The notes: generated from the letters alone by a model not told the origin. DNA of 64,000 nucleotides from Acidobacteriota bacterium (GCA_021778845.1 JAJYBU010000016.1:1-64000); one strand, 5' to 3'. Numbered from the stretch's first letter, positions 8,819 through 17,588 are shown. Program-made: numbers and translations.

Positions 8819-9595
8819 CTAGTAGATGTGGAGTTCGTCCCAGTGGCCGAGAAGGAAGGTGCCGTCGCCGCGCTCATTTCGCTGGTAGCCGAGGACGGAG
8901 AGGTTACTGGCAAAGGCGGATTCGAGAGCCTGCGCATTGCGTGCCTGGAGGTCGCGGGCCGTGGCGCGATCCGGGGGCGAGGCCTTCCACGCATAGATCT
9001 CGGAGGGTACATCGACGCGCTCAATAGCGGCGAAGGATTGGATTTTTCCGCTGAGTGCGCGCTCGACGCGGTTGGAGCGGAGCCACCACTCGGCGTAGAC
9101 GCGATCCGTAGGTAGTCCACCTTGCAGCGGCGAACTGGAGGGCCCGTAGAAATTGTGCTGGTAGCGACGAACGATGGCGCCCAGCTTGGAGATATTGATG
9201 TAGGCGTTCTTGATTTCCAGGGGATCGAAGGTCCACTCCATGAGTTCGATGCCGCGGGCAAGGGCGTCTTCGCGCTGCGCCAGCTTGAGAGCGTAGGCGA
9301 TACCGCGATTACGAAACTCGGGGAGCACTCCGACCATGTGCGAGTGCAGGTAGGCGTGGCCGTTGCGGACGGCGGGGAGGGCCATCGCGAAACCGACGGC
9401 GACTGAGCTGTCACCAAGGAAGGCGCCCATGACCTGGCCGCCGATGCGCGAGGCGAGCAGAAACATGCGGCGCGGAATCATGTCGGCGGGATCATAGCCC
9501 CAAACCGCTTCTTCGAGAGCTACGCACTGATCGAACTGCTCGAGTGTGGTGAAGGATTCGATGCGGATGGGTGCGGTCTGCTGAGAGTCGTTCAA
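8819..9595 (-). CDS. GNAT-family N-acyltransferase, candidate amino-acid N-succinyltransferase
   Basis: The product is 258 aa. The acyl-CoA-binding segment HMVGVLPEFRNRGIAYALK (about 86-104) contains the R/Q-x-x-G-x-A signature of GNAT enzymes, and an EWTFDPLEIKNAYINISKLGA segment is typical of the COG3375-type group (my recollection). In Geobacillus kaustophilus a member of this type succinylates D-amino acids for N-succinylamino-acid racemase; the adjacent OSBS/NSAR gene makes the same role plausible here. Its ATG overlaps the mazG stop by 4 nt (ATGA), so translation is likely coupled. No M20 desuccinylase is adjacent; the nearest M20 gene (36628-37866) belongs to a different operon. Confidence 0.75.
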   Translation of the reverse strand: MNDSQQTAPIRIESFTTLEQFDQCVALEEAVWGYDPADMIPRRMFLLASRIGGQVMGAFLGDSSVAVGFAMALPAVRNGHAYLHSHMVGVLPEFRNRGIAYALKLAQREDALARGIELMEWTFDPLEIKNAYINISKLGAIVRRYQHNFYGPSSSPLQGGLPTDRVYAEWWLRSNRVERALSGKIQSFAAIERVDVPSEIYAWKASPPDRATARDLQARNAQALESAFASNLSVLGYQRNERGDGTFLLGHWDELHIY

Positions 9596-10473
9596 TCGTG
9601 GATCTCCGCGGAAGTGGCTTCGGGGTTGGTTGCGGGTTGGGGTTCGAGTTTGGCTGCGGACCAGAGACGCTCGAGCCCTTCGGCGGACATGGCCTTTAGC
9701 TGAGAGGCTCCGCCGCTGATGCGCTCCATGGCGGCGAAGCGGGCGCGGAACGTGGCGTTGGTGCGGCGAAGGGCGGACTCGGCATCGACGTGAAGATGGC
9801 GAGCGAGATTCATCATGGTGAAGAGCAGGTCGCCGAACTCGGCTTCGATCTTGTCGGTGTCGGCACGAGCGATCTCGGCGCGGAGTTCGGCGGTCTCCTC
9901 GGCAAGTTTGTCGAAGAGGCCGTCGGCGCTGGGCCAGTCAAAGCCGACCTTGGCGGCCTTCGATCCGAGCTTGGAGGCTTCGAGCGTCGCGGGCATGGTG
10001 CGAGGAACATCGTCGAGGAGTGAGGACGCGGCTGGCTTCGACTTCTTTTCTTCGACTTTGATCTGCTCCCATTTGCGCAGGACGGCGCTGGCGTCGGCAG
10101 CGAGGGTGGTCGATCCGTCCGGCTGCGGGAAGACGTGGGGGTGGCGGCGGATGAGCTTGGCGTTGAGGTTTTCGGCAACGTCGCGGAGGTCGAAGTAGCC
10201 GGCCTCGGAGGCCATTTGCGCATAGAAGAGAACCTGCAGGAGCAGGTCGCCAAGTTCATCTTTGAGGTCCGGCCAGGCGCGGCGTTCGATGGCGTCGAAG
10301 ACCTCGTAGGTCTCCTCGAGTGTGTGGCGCTTGATGGTGTCGAAGGTCTGCTCGCGGTCCCATGGGCAGCCGCCGGGTGCACGCAGACGCGCCATGATGG
10401 CGGCGGCGCGTTGCAGGGATGCAGCCGCTGCGGCCTGATCCTGCTCGCCTTCGATTTGGCTGGTGGAGTCCAT
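9592..10473 (-). CDS. mazG: Nucleoside triphosphate pyrophosphohydrolase MazG
   Basis: MazG hydrolyses (d)NTPs to NMP and pyrophosphate and serves as a house-cleaning or ppGpp-modulating enzyme. The 293-aa protein has two MazG domains. The first starts with GGCPWDREQTF and has EETYE (53-57) and KDELGDLLLQ (71-80), the EExxE/ExxD magnesium ligands. The second has LAEETAEL and EAEFGDLLFTMMNLARHL. Residues 1-20 are a variable Glu/Ala-rich leader. The gene opens a three-gene cluster with the GNAT and menC genes and is divergent from uvrC across about 90 bp. Confidence 0.93.
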   Translation of the reverse strand: MDSTSQIEGEQDQAAAAASLQRAAAIMARLRAPGGCPWDREQTFDTIKRHTLEETYEVFDAIERRAWPDLKDELGDLLLQVLFYAQMASEAGYFDLRDVAENLNAKLIRRHPHVFPQPDGSTTLAADASAVLRKWEQIKVEEKKSKPAASSLLDDVPRTMPATLEASKLGSKAAKVGFDWPSADGLFDKLAEETAELRAEIARADTDKIEAEFGDLLFTMMNLARHLHVDAESALRRTNATFRARFAAMERISGGASQLKAMSAEGLERLWSAAKLEPQPATNPEATSAEIHD

Positions 10474-10561
10474 TCCTTCAGCTTACCCGAGGTCGCGTGC
10501 AGGATGCAGCGCGGTTCGTAAGCAGGGGAGGTCGCGAACCTTCTAGACTGGAAGCTGCACG

Positions 10562-12550
10562 ATGGACCTCACGGAAAAAATACGGACACTGCCGACCGGC
10601 GCGGGTTGCTACCTCTACAAGAACGCAGAGGGTGAGGTGATCTACGTCGGGAAGGCGAAGAACCTGCGTGCGCGGGTGCGGTCGTACTTCCTCGCCGCCA
10701 ACCAACTGGCGAATGCGAAGACTGGTTCGCTGATGCGCGAGGCGGTCGACCTGGAGTACATCCTGGTGGCCAATGAACGCGAGGCGCTGGCGCTTGAAAA
10801 TAACCTGATCAAGCAGCGCAAGCCACGCTTTAATATTCTGCTGCGCGACGACAAGACCTATCCGTACATCAAGCTGACGCTGGGCGACAAGCATCCGAAG
10901 GTGTTTGTGACGCGGCGGCTGCGCAAGGATGGGAGCGCGTATTTTGGACCTTATTTTCCGGGGAACCTTGCGTACCGGCTGGTCGAGGTGATTCATCGCA
11001 GCTTTCTGATTCCGAGCTGCAAGGTGGACCTGAATCGATATCATCCGCGTGCTTGTTTGCAGTACTACATCAAGCGCTGCCTGGGGCCTTGTGTGCAGGG
11101 ATTCGTCTCGCAGGAAGACTACGCGCAGGCGATTCGCGATGTGCAACTTTTTCTGGAGGGTAAGTCGACCGAGTTGGAGGCGCGGCTGACGGAACGTATG
11201 GAAGCCGCCGCGGAGAACATGCAGTTCGAGCTGGCAGCGCGGTTGCGCGATCAGCTGATTACGATCAGCCAGGCGCAGGACCGGCAACGGATTGCCTCGA
11301 CCGACGATGAAGACGCGGACGTGTTTGGCTTCCACTACGAGAACGATATGCTCGCGGTGAATCTGTTCCACATGCGCGCTGGAAAGATCGTCGACCGGCG
11401 CGAGATGTTCTGGGAGGAGCTGCCGGAGTTCGCTGCGATGGAAATGCCGCACGCAGAGGAGATGGAGGCCGAGACGGAGGCGGCGCTGGAGCCAAATCCC
11501 GCTATGGCTGCGCCAACGATTCGTGAAGATGGTGCAGCGTTGGATCAAGTTTCAGTGCTTGAGTCGGTGGCCGATGGGCCGACCGCAGTGTTCTCCGCTG
11601 CCACATTTTTCTCGGCGCTGCTGAAGCAGATGTATCTCGATCAGACGTATGTGCCGAAGCATATTTACGTGCCGGTGGACTTTCCGGATCGCACGGTGCT
11701 GGCCGAGGCGTTGCGCGAGCGCATCGGACACAGGATTGAGATTGCGGCGCCGCAGCGTGGCGACAAACGATCACTGGTGGACCTGGTTTGCCAGAATGCA
11801 AAGCAATCATACGACCAGCGGTTTCGCGTGTTGCAGCCAAGCATCCAGCGCATGCAGGAAGCGCTGCAGGATGCGCTGATGCTGGCCGAGCCGCCGGAGC
11901 GGATCGAGTGCTTCGACATCTCGCACATCCAGGGCGCAGAGACGGTTGCATCCATGGTGGTGTGGGAGAAAGGCGCGATGAAGAAGGCGGACTATCGCAA
12001 GTTTCAGGTGAAGACGGTGAGCGGCGTGGATGATTTTGCGTCGATGCGGGAGATTATTCACCGGCGCTATCTGCGACTACAGGAGGATAAGAAGCCGATG
12101 CCGTCGCTGGTGCTGATCGACGGTGGACTGGGGCAGTTGCATGCGGCGGCCGAGGCGCTGGAGGAGATTGGTCTGATGACGCAGCCGCTGGCGTCAATTG
12201 CCAAGCGCGAGGAGATCATCTACGTGCATGGGCAGGAGGATGATCCGGTGGTGCTCGACCGGCGGTCGCCGGTGCTGCATGTGATCCAGAAGATTCGCGA
12301 TGAGAGCCATCGGTTTGCGGTGACGTACCATCGCAAGCGCCGGCAGATGCGCGACCGGACCAGCGAACTGGATGAGATCCCGGGAGTGGGTGCGATTACG
12401 CGACAGCGGTTGCTGGAACACTTTGGCAGCGTGCGCGCGCTGAAGCAGACGGCGGAGAAGAATCCGGATGCGCTGACTGCGGTGGTGAATAAAGCGACAG
12501 CGGAGAAGATTCAGCGTTTCTTCCATAGCAACGATCAGCAAAATGGCTAG
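10562..12550 (+). CDS. uvrC: Excinuclease ABC subunit C
   Basis: UvrC makes both incisions in nucleotide-excision repair. The 662-aa protein has an N-terminal GIY-YIG nuclease domain (GCYLYKN...VIYVGKAKNLRARVR, 15-40), a Cys-rich linker with CLQYYIKRCLGPC near residue 170, a UVR helix pair that binds UvrB (near 200-235), an RNase H-like 5'-incision domain (ECFDISHIQG and LVLIDGGLGQL) and a C-terminal helix-hairpin-helix region (LDEIPGVGAITRQRLLEHFGSVRAL). It is somewhat longer than the 610-aa E. coli enzyme; the extra part is an acidic stretch around 295-330. The ATG at 10562 directly precedes DLTEKIRTLPTGAG. Confidence 0.96.
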   Translation: MDLTEKIRTLPTGAGCYLYKNAEGEVIYVGKAKNLRARVRSYFLAANQLANAKTGSLMREAVDLEYILVANEREALALENNLIKQRKPRFNILLRDDKTYPYIKLTLGDKHPKVFVTRRLRKDGSAYFGPYFPGNLAYRLVEVIHRSFLIPSCKVDLNRYHPRACLQYYIKRCLGPCVQGFVSQEDYAQAIRDVQLFLEGKSTELEARLTERMEAAAENMQFELAARLRDQLITISQAQDRQRIASTDDEDADVFGFHYENDMLAVNLFHMRAGKIVDRREMFWEELPEFAAMEMPHAEEMEAETEAALEPNPAMAAPTIREDGAALDQVSVLESVADGPTAVFSAATFFSALLKQMYLDQTYVPKHIYVPVDFPDRTVLAEALRERIGHRIEIAAPQRGDKRSLVDLVCQNAKQSYDQRFRVLQPSIQRMQEALQDALMLAEPPERIECFDISHIQGAETVASMVVWEKGAMKKADYRKFQVKTVSGVDDFASMREIIHRRYLRLQEDKKPMPSLVLIDGGLGQLHAAAEALEEIGLMTQPLASIAKREEIIYVHGQEDDPVVLDRRSPVLHVIQKIRDESHRFAVTYHRKRRQMRDRTSELDEIPGVGAITRQRLLEHFGSVRALKQTAEKNPDALTAVVNKATAEKIQRFFHSNDQQNG

Positions 12551-12569
12551 GTCTGCAAAATCAACGCAC

Positions 12570-12596
12570 TGCGTCTGCGACTTCGTCGCAGACGCA
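12570..12596. terminator. Bidirectional hairpin between uvrC and recA
   Basis: A perfect 12-bp stem, TGCGTCTGCGAC / GTCGCAGACGCA with a TTC loop, lies 20 bp after the uvrC stop and 41 bp before the recA 3' end. It has no strong T run on either side but sits where termination of both convergent genes is expected. The base-composition skew of the window changes sign near here. Confidence 0.7.
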
Positions 12597-12636
12597 TTAT
12601 GAGCGGCATCCGAATCACGCAACAGTCTTACTGCAA

Positions 12637-13710
12637 CTATCCGCGCTTGCCTTTCACTGCGGCAACAGCTTGCTCCGGGCCATTCTCTGGGACCTGCGGG
12701 ATATCAGCCTCAGAGAGCGCCTTGATACCCAACTTCTTGCGCAACTCCGTATCGATGCGCGCGAAGACGTCCTTGTTTTCTTTGAGGAACCCGCGCACGT
12801 TCTCGCGTCCCTGTCCGATGCGCTCGCCCTGATAGCTGTACCATGCACCCGACTTGTCCACGATGTTGTTGGCCACCGCAAGATCCAGCGTGTCGCCCTC
12901 GCGCGAGATGCCCTCGCCGTAGAGGATGTCGAACTCGGCATCGCGGAACGGCGCCGCCACCTTGTTCTTCACCACCTTCACCTTGGTGCGCGAGCCGACA
13001 ACGACGTCGCCCTCTTTCACCGCTCCAATGCGGCGAATATCAATGCGCATCGACGAGTAGAACTTCAGCGCCTTGCCACCGGTAGTGGTCTCGGGGTTGC
13101 CAAACATCACGCCAATCTTCTCGCGAATCTGGTTGATGAAGATCAGGCAGGTGCGCGACTTCGATACCGTTCCGGTAAGCTTGCGCAGGGCCTGCGACAT
13201 CAGCCGCGCCTGCAGGCCCATGTGCGAATCGCCCATCTCGCCATCCAGTTCGGCCTTGGGCACCAGGGCAGCAACCGAGTCCACCACCAGCACGTCAATC
13301 GCACCGGAGCGCACCAGCGCCTCTACAATCTCCAACGCCTGCTCGCCGTAATCCGGCTGCGAGATCAGCAGATTGTCGATATCGACGCCGAGCTTCCGGG
13401 CGTATGCCGGATCGAGCGCATGCTCTGCATCCACGAATGCCGCCAGGCCGCCAGACTTCTGCGCCTCGGCAATAATCTGCAGCGTAATCGTCGTCTTGCC
13501 CGAGCTCTCCGGTCCAAAGATCTCGATGACGCGGCCGCGCGGCACGCCACCCACTCCCAGCGCAGCGTCGAACGAGATCGAACCGGTCGAGATCACCGCG
13601 ATCGGGCCAACGGCTTCCTTCGCACCAAGCCGCATCACCGAACCTTTGCCAAATTGCTTCTCCAGTTGCGAAAGGGCGGTATCAATTGCTTTGCTGCGGT
13701 CGTCGGCCAC
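12637..13710 (-). CDS. recA: Recombinase RecA
   Basis: RecA forms ATP-dependent filaments on single-stranded DNA for homologous pairing and for LexA cleavage in the SOS response. The 357-aa protein has Walker [10 protein letters not shown] at 66-74, the Walker B strand [12 protein letters not shown], the loop region [15 protein letters not shown] and the DNA-binding L2 segment around [18 protein letters not shown]. The start is a GTG at 13710 preceded by AGGAG. The C-terminal tail ([12 protein letters not shown]) is basic and short rather than acidic as in E. coli. A hairpin-capable repeat lies in the leader (13733-13750). Confidence 0.97.
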   Translation of the reverse strand: MADDRSKAIDTALSQLEKQFGKGSVMRLGAKEAVGPIAVISTGSISFDAALGVGGVPRGRVIEIFGPESSGKTTITLQIIAEAQKSGGLAAFVDAEHALDPAYARKLGVDIDNLLISQPDYGEQALEIVEALVRSGAIDVLVVDSVAALVPKAELDGEMGDSHMGLQARLMSQALRKLTGTVSKSRTCLIFINQIREKIGVMFGNPETTTGGKALKFYSSMRIDIRRIGAVKEGDVVVGSRTKVKVVKNKVAAPFRDAEFDILYGEGISREGDTLDLAVANNIVDKSGAWYSYQGERIGQGRENVRGFLKENKDVFARIDTELRKKLGIKALSEADIPQVPENGPEQAVAAVKGKRG

Positions 13711-13732
13711 GATATTGGTCTCCTCGGTGGGT

Positions 13733-13750
13733 GATTAGGGATGGCTAATC
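13733..13750 (-). promoter_or_regulatory. Inverted repeat in the recA leader
   Basis: GATTAG and CTAATC form a perfect 6-bp inverted repeat around GGATGG, 23 bp upstream of the recA GTG. It could be an SOS-type operator or a leader hairpin. It does not match the LexA boxes I know (GAACN4GTTC, CTGTN8ACAG, GTTCN7GTTC), so the role is open. Confidence 0.35.
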
Positions 13751-13880
13751 ATTAGATTGAACTAACACCCGATAGTAGCATCATCTACCCGCCAAAAGCA
13801 AAAGAAAAGCGAAAGTCTTTGTGGACATCCGCGCGGACACCAGGAAGCCCGCCGTGATCCTCGTGAGGTAGGCTTTCCCC

Positions 13881-14567
13881 ATGCGCCGCTTCCGCTACCT
13901 CGACGCCCTCACCACCACCTTCGTGGTCATTCTCCTCGTGTCCAACCTCGTAGCGCAGAAGGTCGTCCGCATCGGCCCCGTGTCCACCTCCGGCGCGATG
14001 CTGCTCTTCCCCATCACCTACATCTTTGGCGATATCTTCACGGAGATCTACGGCTACGCTGCATCGCGCCGCGCCATCTGGCTGGGCTTCTTCGGCACGG
14101 CGCTGCTGTACGCCGTCTCGGCTATCGTGATCGCGCTGCCCTCTGACCCGCAGTTCCACAACCAGCAGGCGTTCATCACGGTCTTCGGCATCCTGCCGCG
14201 CATCCTCATCGCCAGCTTGATCGCCTTTTGGGCGGGAGAGTTCGCCAACTCCTACACCATGGCCAAGCTCAAGCTGATCACCAGGGGCCGCTGGCTCTGG
14301 ACGCGTACGGTCGGCTCAACGGTGGTCGGCCAGGCGGTCGATACCACGCTGGTCGTCGTGATTACCTTCGCCGGAACCTTCACCCCGGGCAAACTTTTTC
14401 AGATCATCTGGCAGGGCTATCTGCTGAAGGTCGCCTACGAGGTCCTCGCGACGCCGCTCACCTACCTCGTCGTCAACTGGCTCAAGCGCGCCGAGCACGT
14501 CGACACCTTCGACACGCATACAAACTTCAACCCCTTCCGGTTCGCTGCTCAGACAGAAAAGTCTTGA
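13881..14567 (+). CDS. yhhQ: Queuosine precursor transporter (YhhQ/QPTR family)
   Basis: The product is a 228-aa inner-membrane protein with about six hydrophobic segments. It matches the YhhQ (vitamin uptake-like) family: the N-terminal LDALTTTFVVILLVSNLVAQK, the signature PITYIFGDIFTEIYGYAASR (44-63), GRWLWTRTVGSTVVGQAVDT and the C-terminal KVAYEVLATPLTYLVVNWLKR. The family imports preQ0/preQ1 for tRNA queuosine synthesis. I see no preQ1 riboswitch in the leader, although GGAAGCC...GGCTTTCC could fold over the ribosome-binding area just before the ATG. The gene is convergent with the ThyX-like gene, with 10 bp between stops. Confidence 0.88.
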   Translation: MRRFRYLDALTTTFVVILLVSNLVAQKVVRIGPVSTSGAMLLFPITYIFGDIFTEIYGYAASRRAIWLGFFGTALLYAVSAIVIALPSDPQFHNQQAFITVFGILPRILIASLIAFWAGEFANSYTMAKLKLITRGRWLWTRTVGSTVVGQAVDTTLVVVITFAGTFTPGKLFQIIWQGYLLKVAYEVLATPLTYLVVNWLKRAEHVDTFDTHTNFNPFRFAAQTEKS

Positions 14568-14577
14568 TCCAAAAGGC

Positions 14578-16155
14578 TCACCGTTTCAGCAGATCCACGG
14601 GCACGTTCACGTCCTCGATGCGGAACATGCTGGCCAGCGCTGGGTGGCGTCTCGCGATGGCCTGATACATCTCCCACGCGACGCGGCGGTAGCTGAAGTG
14701 ACCGGCTACAGTCGAGCGCAGCTCCGCGATATATAGCGCCTCGGCGAAGTCCATCTTGAACATGGTGCGGCAGCGTGTGGCCAGCGGCAGAAGGTACTGC
14801 GCACTCTGCGCCGCCTCTGGCTGGCCACTGTCGCGCAGCGCACGGTAGGCGGTGTAGGCGGACTCAATCGCCGTCGTGTAGGCTGCGTCAAGGCCAGCTT
14901 CGGCCAGCGAAGGCTGGCCCGGACACACTGGCTCGTCGTAGCCGTGCAGGTCGGAGAACTGCTGCATCAACTGCACGCAACGCCGGTGACGATGCATGTC
15001 GCGGAAGCCGCCGATGTCCATGAGGATGTCGAAGCGGAAGCCGTGGCCGGAGTGGAAGGACCGCAGCAGTTCATCGTGCTTTCCACGATGCGCCGTGCCC
15101 AGCCGCAGCAGTTCATTGCGCCGCGTCTCGCTCAACGCGCCCACGGCCCCGCGCAGCTGGCGGTAGGAGTAGTGGCAGTTCGGGTACAGCAGCGACGTCA
15201 CCAGCTCGACCTCGAGATGCTCCTCGTCGTCGAGCAGATCGACGATGGGAGCCGGATAGATCTCCACGCCCCGCATCAACTCCTGTGCGGCCTGCGCCAG
15301 CTCCCTGCGGCTGATGATCTGATAGCCGTTCGCCTCGGCGTGCTTCAGCAGCGTAGGGGCCGTGCGCACGGGCGGCATCAGCTCATTGAGAATCTGTGCG
15401 GTGGCCTCGGCATTCACGACGCCCTCGCCGGCCAGTTCCTCCAGCTTGTCACGTAGCACGTTCCAGGCGGGCTCGGTGGCCGCTGTGCGCAGCTTCACGC
15501 CTAGCTCCCGAATCTCGGCAAACGGGCTGGAAAGCAGCCGCGAAACCTGCGTCTCGAGCGTGCGGGCGTTCACAATCTGCCCCAGCGACGTGTTGGTTGC
15601 CAGCGGCAGCAGGTACCGGGCCACGTCGAAGGCACGTGCCTTCAGCGTGCGATCGTAGGCCTCCGGCTTCATCTCCTCGGGGCGCGCAATCACGCCCTTG
15701 AGCGCCTCGAACATGCCTGCACTCAACTCGTTGTAGGCGGCAAACAGGCCCTCGGCAGCCCGCGTATACGCTGTGCGGTGGTGGCCCTCCAGGTGCGGCG
15801 TGTGCCAGCCCGAGCGGCGAAAGTCCTGGTAGCGCGTCGAGCGCTCCTGCCCGTCCCAGCGTGTCTCGTCCACCAGCGTAATCGCCGCCAGCAGGCTCAG
15901 ACGCTCCACCGCAAACGGAATATGCGCCAGGTCGGCGATCGACCGGTGTCCATACTGGAAATAAAACGTGTTCAAAAACTGCTCGGCGCGCTGCGAGCTG
16001 ATCTCGGTCAGCGACTCGCGCATGGTCAGCGATGATCGTGAATACTTAGCCATCGCGTAGGCGAGAACTTCGGGTTCGGCGCCGTGAATAGCGTAGACTT
16101 CGGTGGGGCTCTGTGAGAGCTTCGGTTCAGGTGTGTGCTTCTGGCTATCGGTCAT
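14578..16155 (-). CDS. Tandem ThyX-like protein (flavin-dependent thymidylate synthase fold, duplicated)
   Basis: The protein is 525 aa, roughly twice a ThyX monomer, and reads as two ThyX-like halves. Half 1 has GHRSIADLAHIPFAVERLS (69-87), then SxRY in QERSTRYQDF (103-112), and LPLATNTSLGQIVNARTLE (183-201). Half 2 has GHGFRFDILMDIGGF (370-384), then RHRR (389-392), and later LPLATRCRTMFKMDFAEALYI. The ThyX motif RHRxxSxxxxSxRY is split: half 1 keeps S-x-R-Y but has Asp-Glu-Thr where RHR should be, and half 2 keeps RHR but lacks SxRY. Whether it makes dTMP is therefore uncertain. Start ATG 16155 (MTDSQKHTPEPKL); longer in-frame starts run antisense through fabG. It is divergent from fabG across 69 bp. 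Confidence 0.75.
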   Translation of the reverse strand: MTDSQKHTPEPKLSQSPTEVYAIHGAEPEVLAYAMAKYSRSSLTMRESLTEISSQRAEQFLNTFYFQYGHRSIADLAHIPFAVERLSLLAAITLVDETRWDGQERSTRYQDFRRSGWHTPHLEGHHRTAYTRAAEGLFAAYNELSAGMFEALKGVIARPEEMKPEAYDRTLKARAFDVARYLLPLATNTSLGQIVNARTLETQVSRLLSSPFAEIRELGVKLRTAATEPAWNVLRDKLEELAGEGVVNAEATAQILNELMPPVRTAPTLLKHAEANGYQIISRRELAQAAQELMRGVEIYPAPIVDLLDDEEHLEVELVTSLLYPNCHYSYRQLRGAVGALSETRRNELLRLGTAHRGKHDELLRSFHSGHGFRFDILMDIGGFRDMHRHRRCVQLMQQFSDLHGYDEPVCPGQPSLAEAGLDAAYTTAIESAYTAYRALRDSGQPEAAQSAQYLLPLATRCRTMFKMDFAEALYIAELRSTVAGHFSYRRVAWEMYQAIARRHPALASMFRIEDVNVPVDLLKR

Positions 16156-16224
16156 GGCTCGCACAAGAATATCGCGCTTGCAATCTTTTGGTTTAATGGT
16201 GGAAAACATAGAGCGGAGGTTCAT

Positions 16225-17016
16225 GTGAACGAGCAGGAAACGAGGAACAACCCAGGAGTGCCAGCGGGCGGTCACGGGCTCAGCGGAAGAATCGCGCTGG
16301 TCACCGGCGCCAGCCAGGGCATCGGCCGAGCCTGTGCGATTGAACTCGCCAAATCGGGTGCCACCGTCGCCCTTGCCGCGCGGTCGGTTGCCAAACTGGA
16401 GGCCGTCGCGGGAGAGATCACAGCCGCCGGTGGCCACGCCCGCATCTACGCCCTCGACGTCTCCAGCGAGGAGTCCATCAAGGCCTGTGCAAAAGCCGTC
16501 CTCGCCGACCTCGGCAAGGTCGAGATCCTGGTCAACAACGCTGGCATCACCAAGGACGGGCTGACCCTGCGGATGAAGCTCGCCGACTTCGATGAGGTCT
16601 TGCGCACCAATCTGACGGGGGCATTCCTGCTCACCCAAGCCGTCATTTCGTCGATGATGAAGGGCCGCTGGGGCAGAGTCGTAAACATCACCTCGGTGGT
16701 GGGCGAGACCGGAGCAGCCGGCCAGGCCAACTACGCGGCGTCCAAGGCCGGGCTGATCGGCCTCACCAAGTCGCTGGCCCGGGAGTTCGCCAGCCGTGGC
16801 ATCACAGTGAACGCCGTTGCGCCGGGCTTCATCCAGACGGCCATGACCGAGGAGCTGCCCGAAGCCCATAAAACTGCGATTCTCGCCCAGATTCCGCTGG
16901 CGCGGTACGGCAGCGATGCCGATATTGCCGCGGCCGTCGCGTTCCTCGCCAGCGACGCGGCTGGCTATATCACCGGCCACACGCTCGACGTCAACGGCGG
17001 CATGTACATGGGCTAA
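16225..17016 (+). CDS. fabG: 3-oxoacyl-[acyl-carrier-protein] reductase
   Basis: FabG reduces 3-oxoacyl-ACP with NADPH in fatty-acid elongation. The 263-aa SDR protein has TGASQGIG (27-34), a DVSS acidic-residue turn, NNAGITKDGL, NLTGAFLLTQ, the catalytic NITSVVG serine and YAASKAG, and ends with the family tail GHTLDVNGGMYMG. The start is a GTG at 16225 with GGAGG five bases upstream; an ATG at 16135 would overlap the divergent ThyX-like gene. The first 19 residues (NEQETRNNPGVPAGG) are a non-conserved extension. The family is large and a different oxo-substrate is possible, but the sequence is close to canonical FabG. Confidence 0.85.
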   Translation: MNEQETRNNPGVPAGGHGLSGRIALVTGASQGIGRACAIELAKSGATVALAARSVAKLEAVAGEITAAGGHARIYALDVSSEESIKACAKAVLADLGKVEILVNNAGITKDGLTLRMKLADFDEVLRTNLTGAFLLTQAVISSMMKGRWGRVVNITSVVGETGAAGQANYAASKAGLIGLTKSLAREFASRGITVNAVAPGFIQTAMTEELPEAHKTAILAQIPLARYGSDADIAAAVAFLASDAAGYITGHTLDVNGGMYMG

Positions 17017-17053
17017 AGGTTCTTCCCCGGCGCGCCGATAGAGAGAAAGTAAC

Positions 17054-17091
17054 CACCCGGCACAGCCGAAAGTCATCTGTACCGCCGGGTG
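17054..17091 (+). terminator. Weak hairpin after fabG
   Basis: CACCCGGC (17054-17061) pairs perfectly with GCCGGGTG (17084-17091) around a 22-nt loop, 38 bp after the fabG stop. There is no T run, so termination is only plausible. Confidence 0.4.
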
Positions 17092-17103
17092 CACGAATCT
17101 TAA

Positions 17104-17121
17104 TTGGTACAAGTGCTGCAA
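17104..17121 (+). promoter_or_regulatory. Candidate sigma-54 promoter upstream of the XRE gene
   Basis: TTGGTAC-N6-TGCA places GG (17106-17107) and GC (17118-17119) exactly 10 bases apart, as sigma-54 -24/-12 elements require; the start codon is 55 bp beyond. The same place holds an inverted repeat, AAGTGC (17111-17116) and GCACTT (17128-17133), which could be an operator. Both readings are inference. Confidence 0.35.
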
Positions 17122-17174
17122 TATTGTGCACTTAGCCCTTGCCACACTCGCTTGGTATAGTTACTTTACCGCTA

Positions 17175-17588
17175 ATGGCAAATATGCAAACAGTAACGCT
17201 GGAAGAGCAGTTCGTTGGATCCGAGCCGACTCCAATTAATATTGGAGCCACGATCCGCGACTTCCGCCTGCAACGCGGCATGTCGCAAGGTGACATTGAG
17301 AAGCGCACAGGCCTCCTGCGTTGCTACCTCTCACGCGTCGAGAACGGCCACACCGTTCCATCGCTGGAGACGCTGCAAAAGATTGCCGCCTCGCTGGAGA
17401 TGCCGCTCAGCCAGTTCTTCGCGGAAGACCCGGTGAAAGAGACCTACGGCGTCACGCTCAACGAGGACGAGATTCGTTTCCTCACCCAGATTCAGCGCTA
17501 CTCCGCGAACCTGACCGAGAGCGATCGCAAGCTGTTGCTGGCCATGGTACGCAAATTCGCCGCAACGGCTACGACTTCGATCAGCTAA
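17175..17588 (+). CDS. XRE-family helix-turn-helix regulator
   Basis: The 137-aa cytoplasmic protein has a Cro/CI-type HTH: INIGATIRDFRLQRGMSQGDIEKRTGLLRCYLSRVENGHTVPSLETLQKIAASLEMPLSQFF (about 21-83), including the canonical SRVENGHTVPS turn. The C-terminal half (84-137) has EDEIRFLTQIQRYSANLTESDRKLLLAMVRKFA, which may be a dimerisation helix pair. The ATG at 17175 is used; another at 17184 is possible. It is followed by a strong terminator and is therefore probably monocistronic. The target genes are not evident from context. Confidence 0.85.
   Translation: MANMQTVTLEEQFVGSEPTPINIGATIRDFRLQRGMSQGDIEKRTGLLRCYLSRVENGHTVPSLETLQKIAASLEMPLSQFFAEDPVKETYGVTLNEDEIRFLTQIQRYSANLTESDRKLLLAMVRKFAATATTSIS

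Noticed and set aside
13785-13880. preQ1 riboswitch before yhhQ
   Set aside because: The leader lacks the conserved preQ1-I hairpin and A-rich tail; only a simple stem near the ATG is present.
16156-17145. Extension of the ThyX-like gene to a 855-codon frame
   Set aside because: The added part is antisense to fabG and unrelated to ThyX; the domain sequence starts after ATG 16155.
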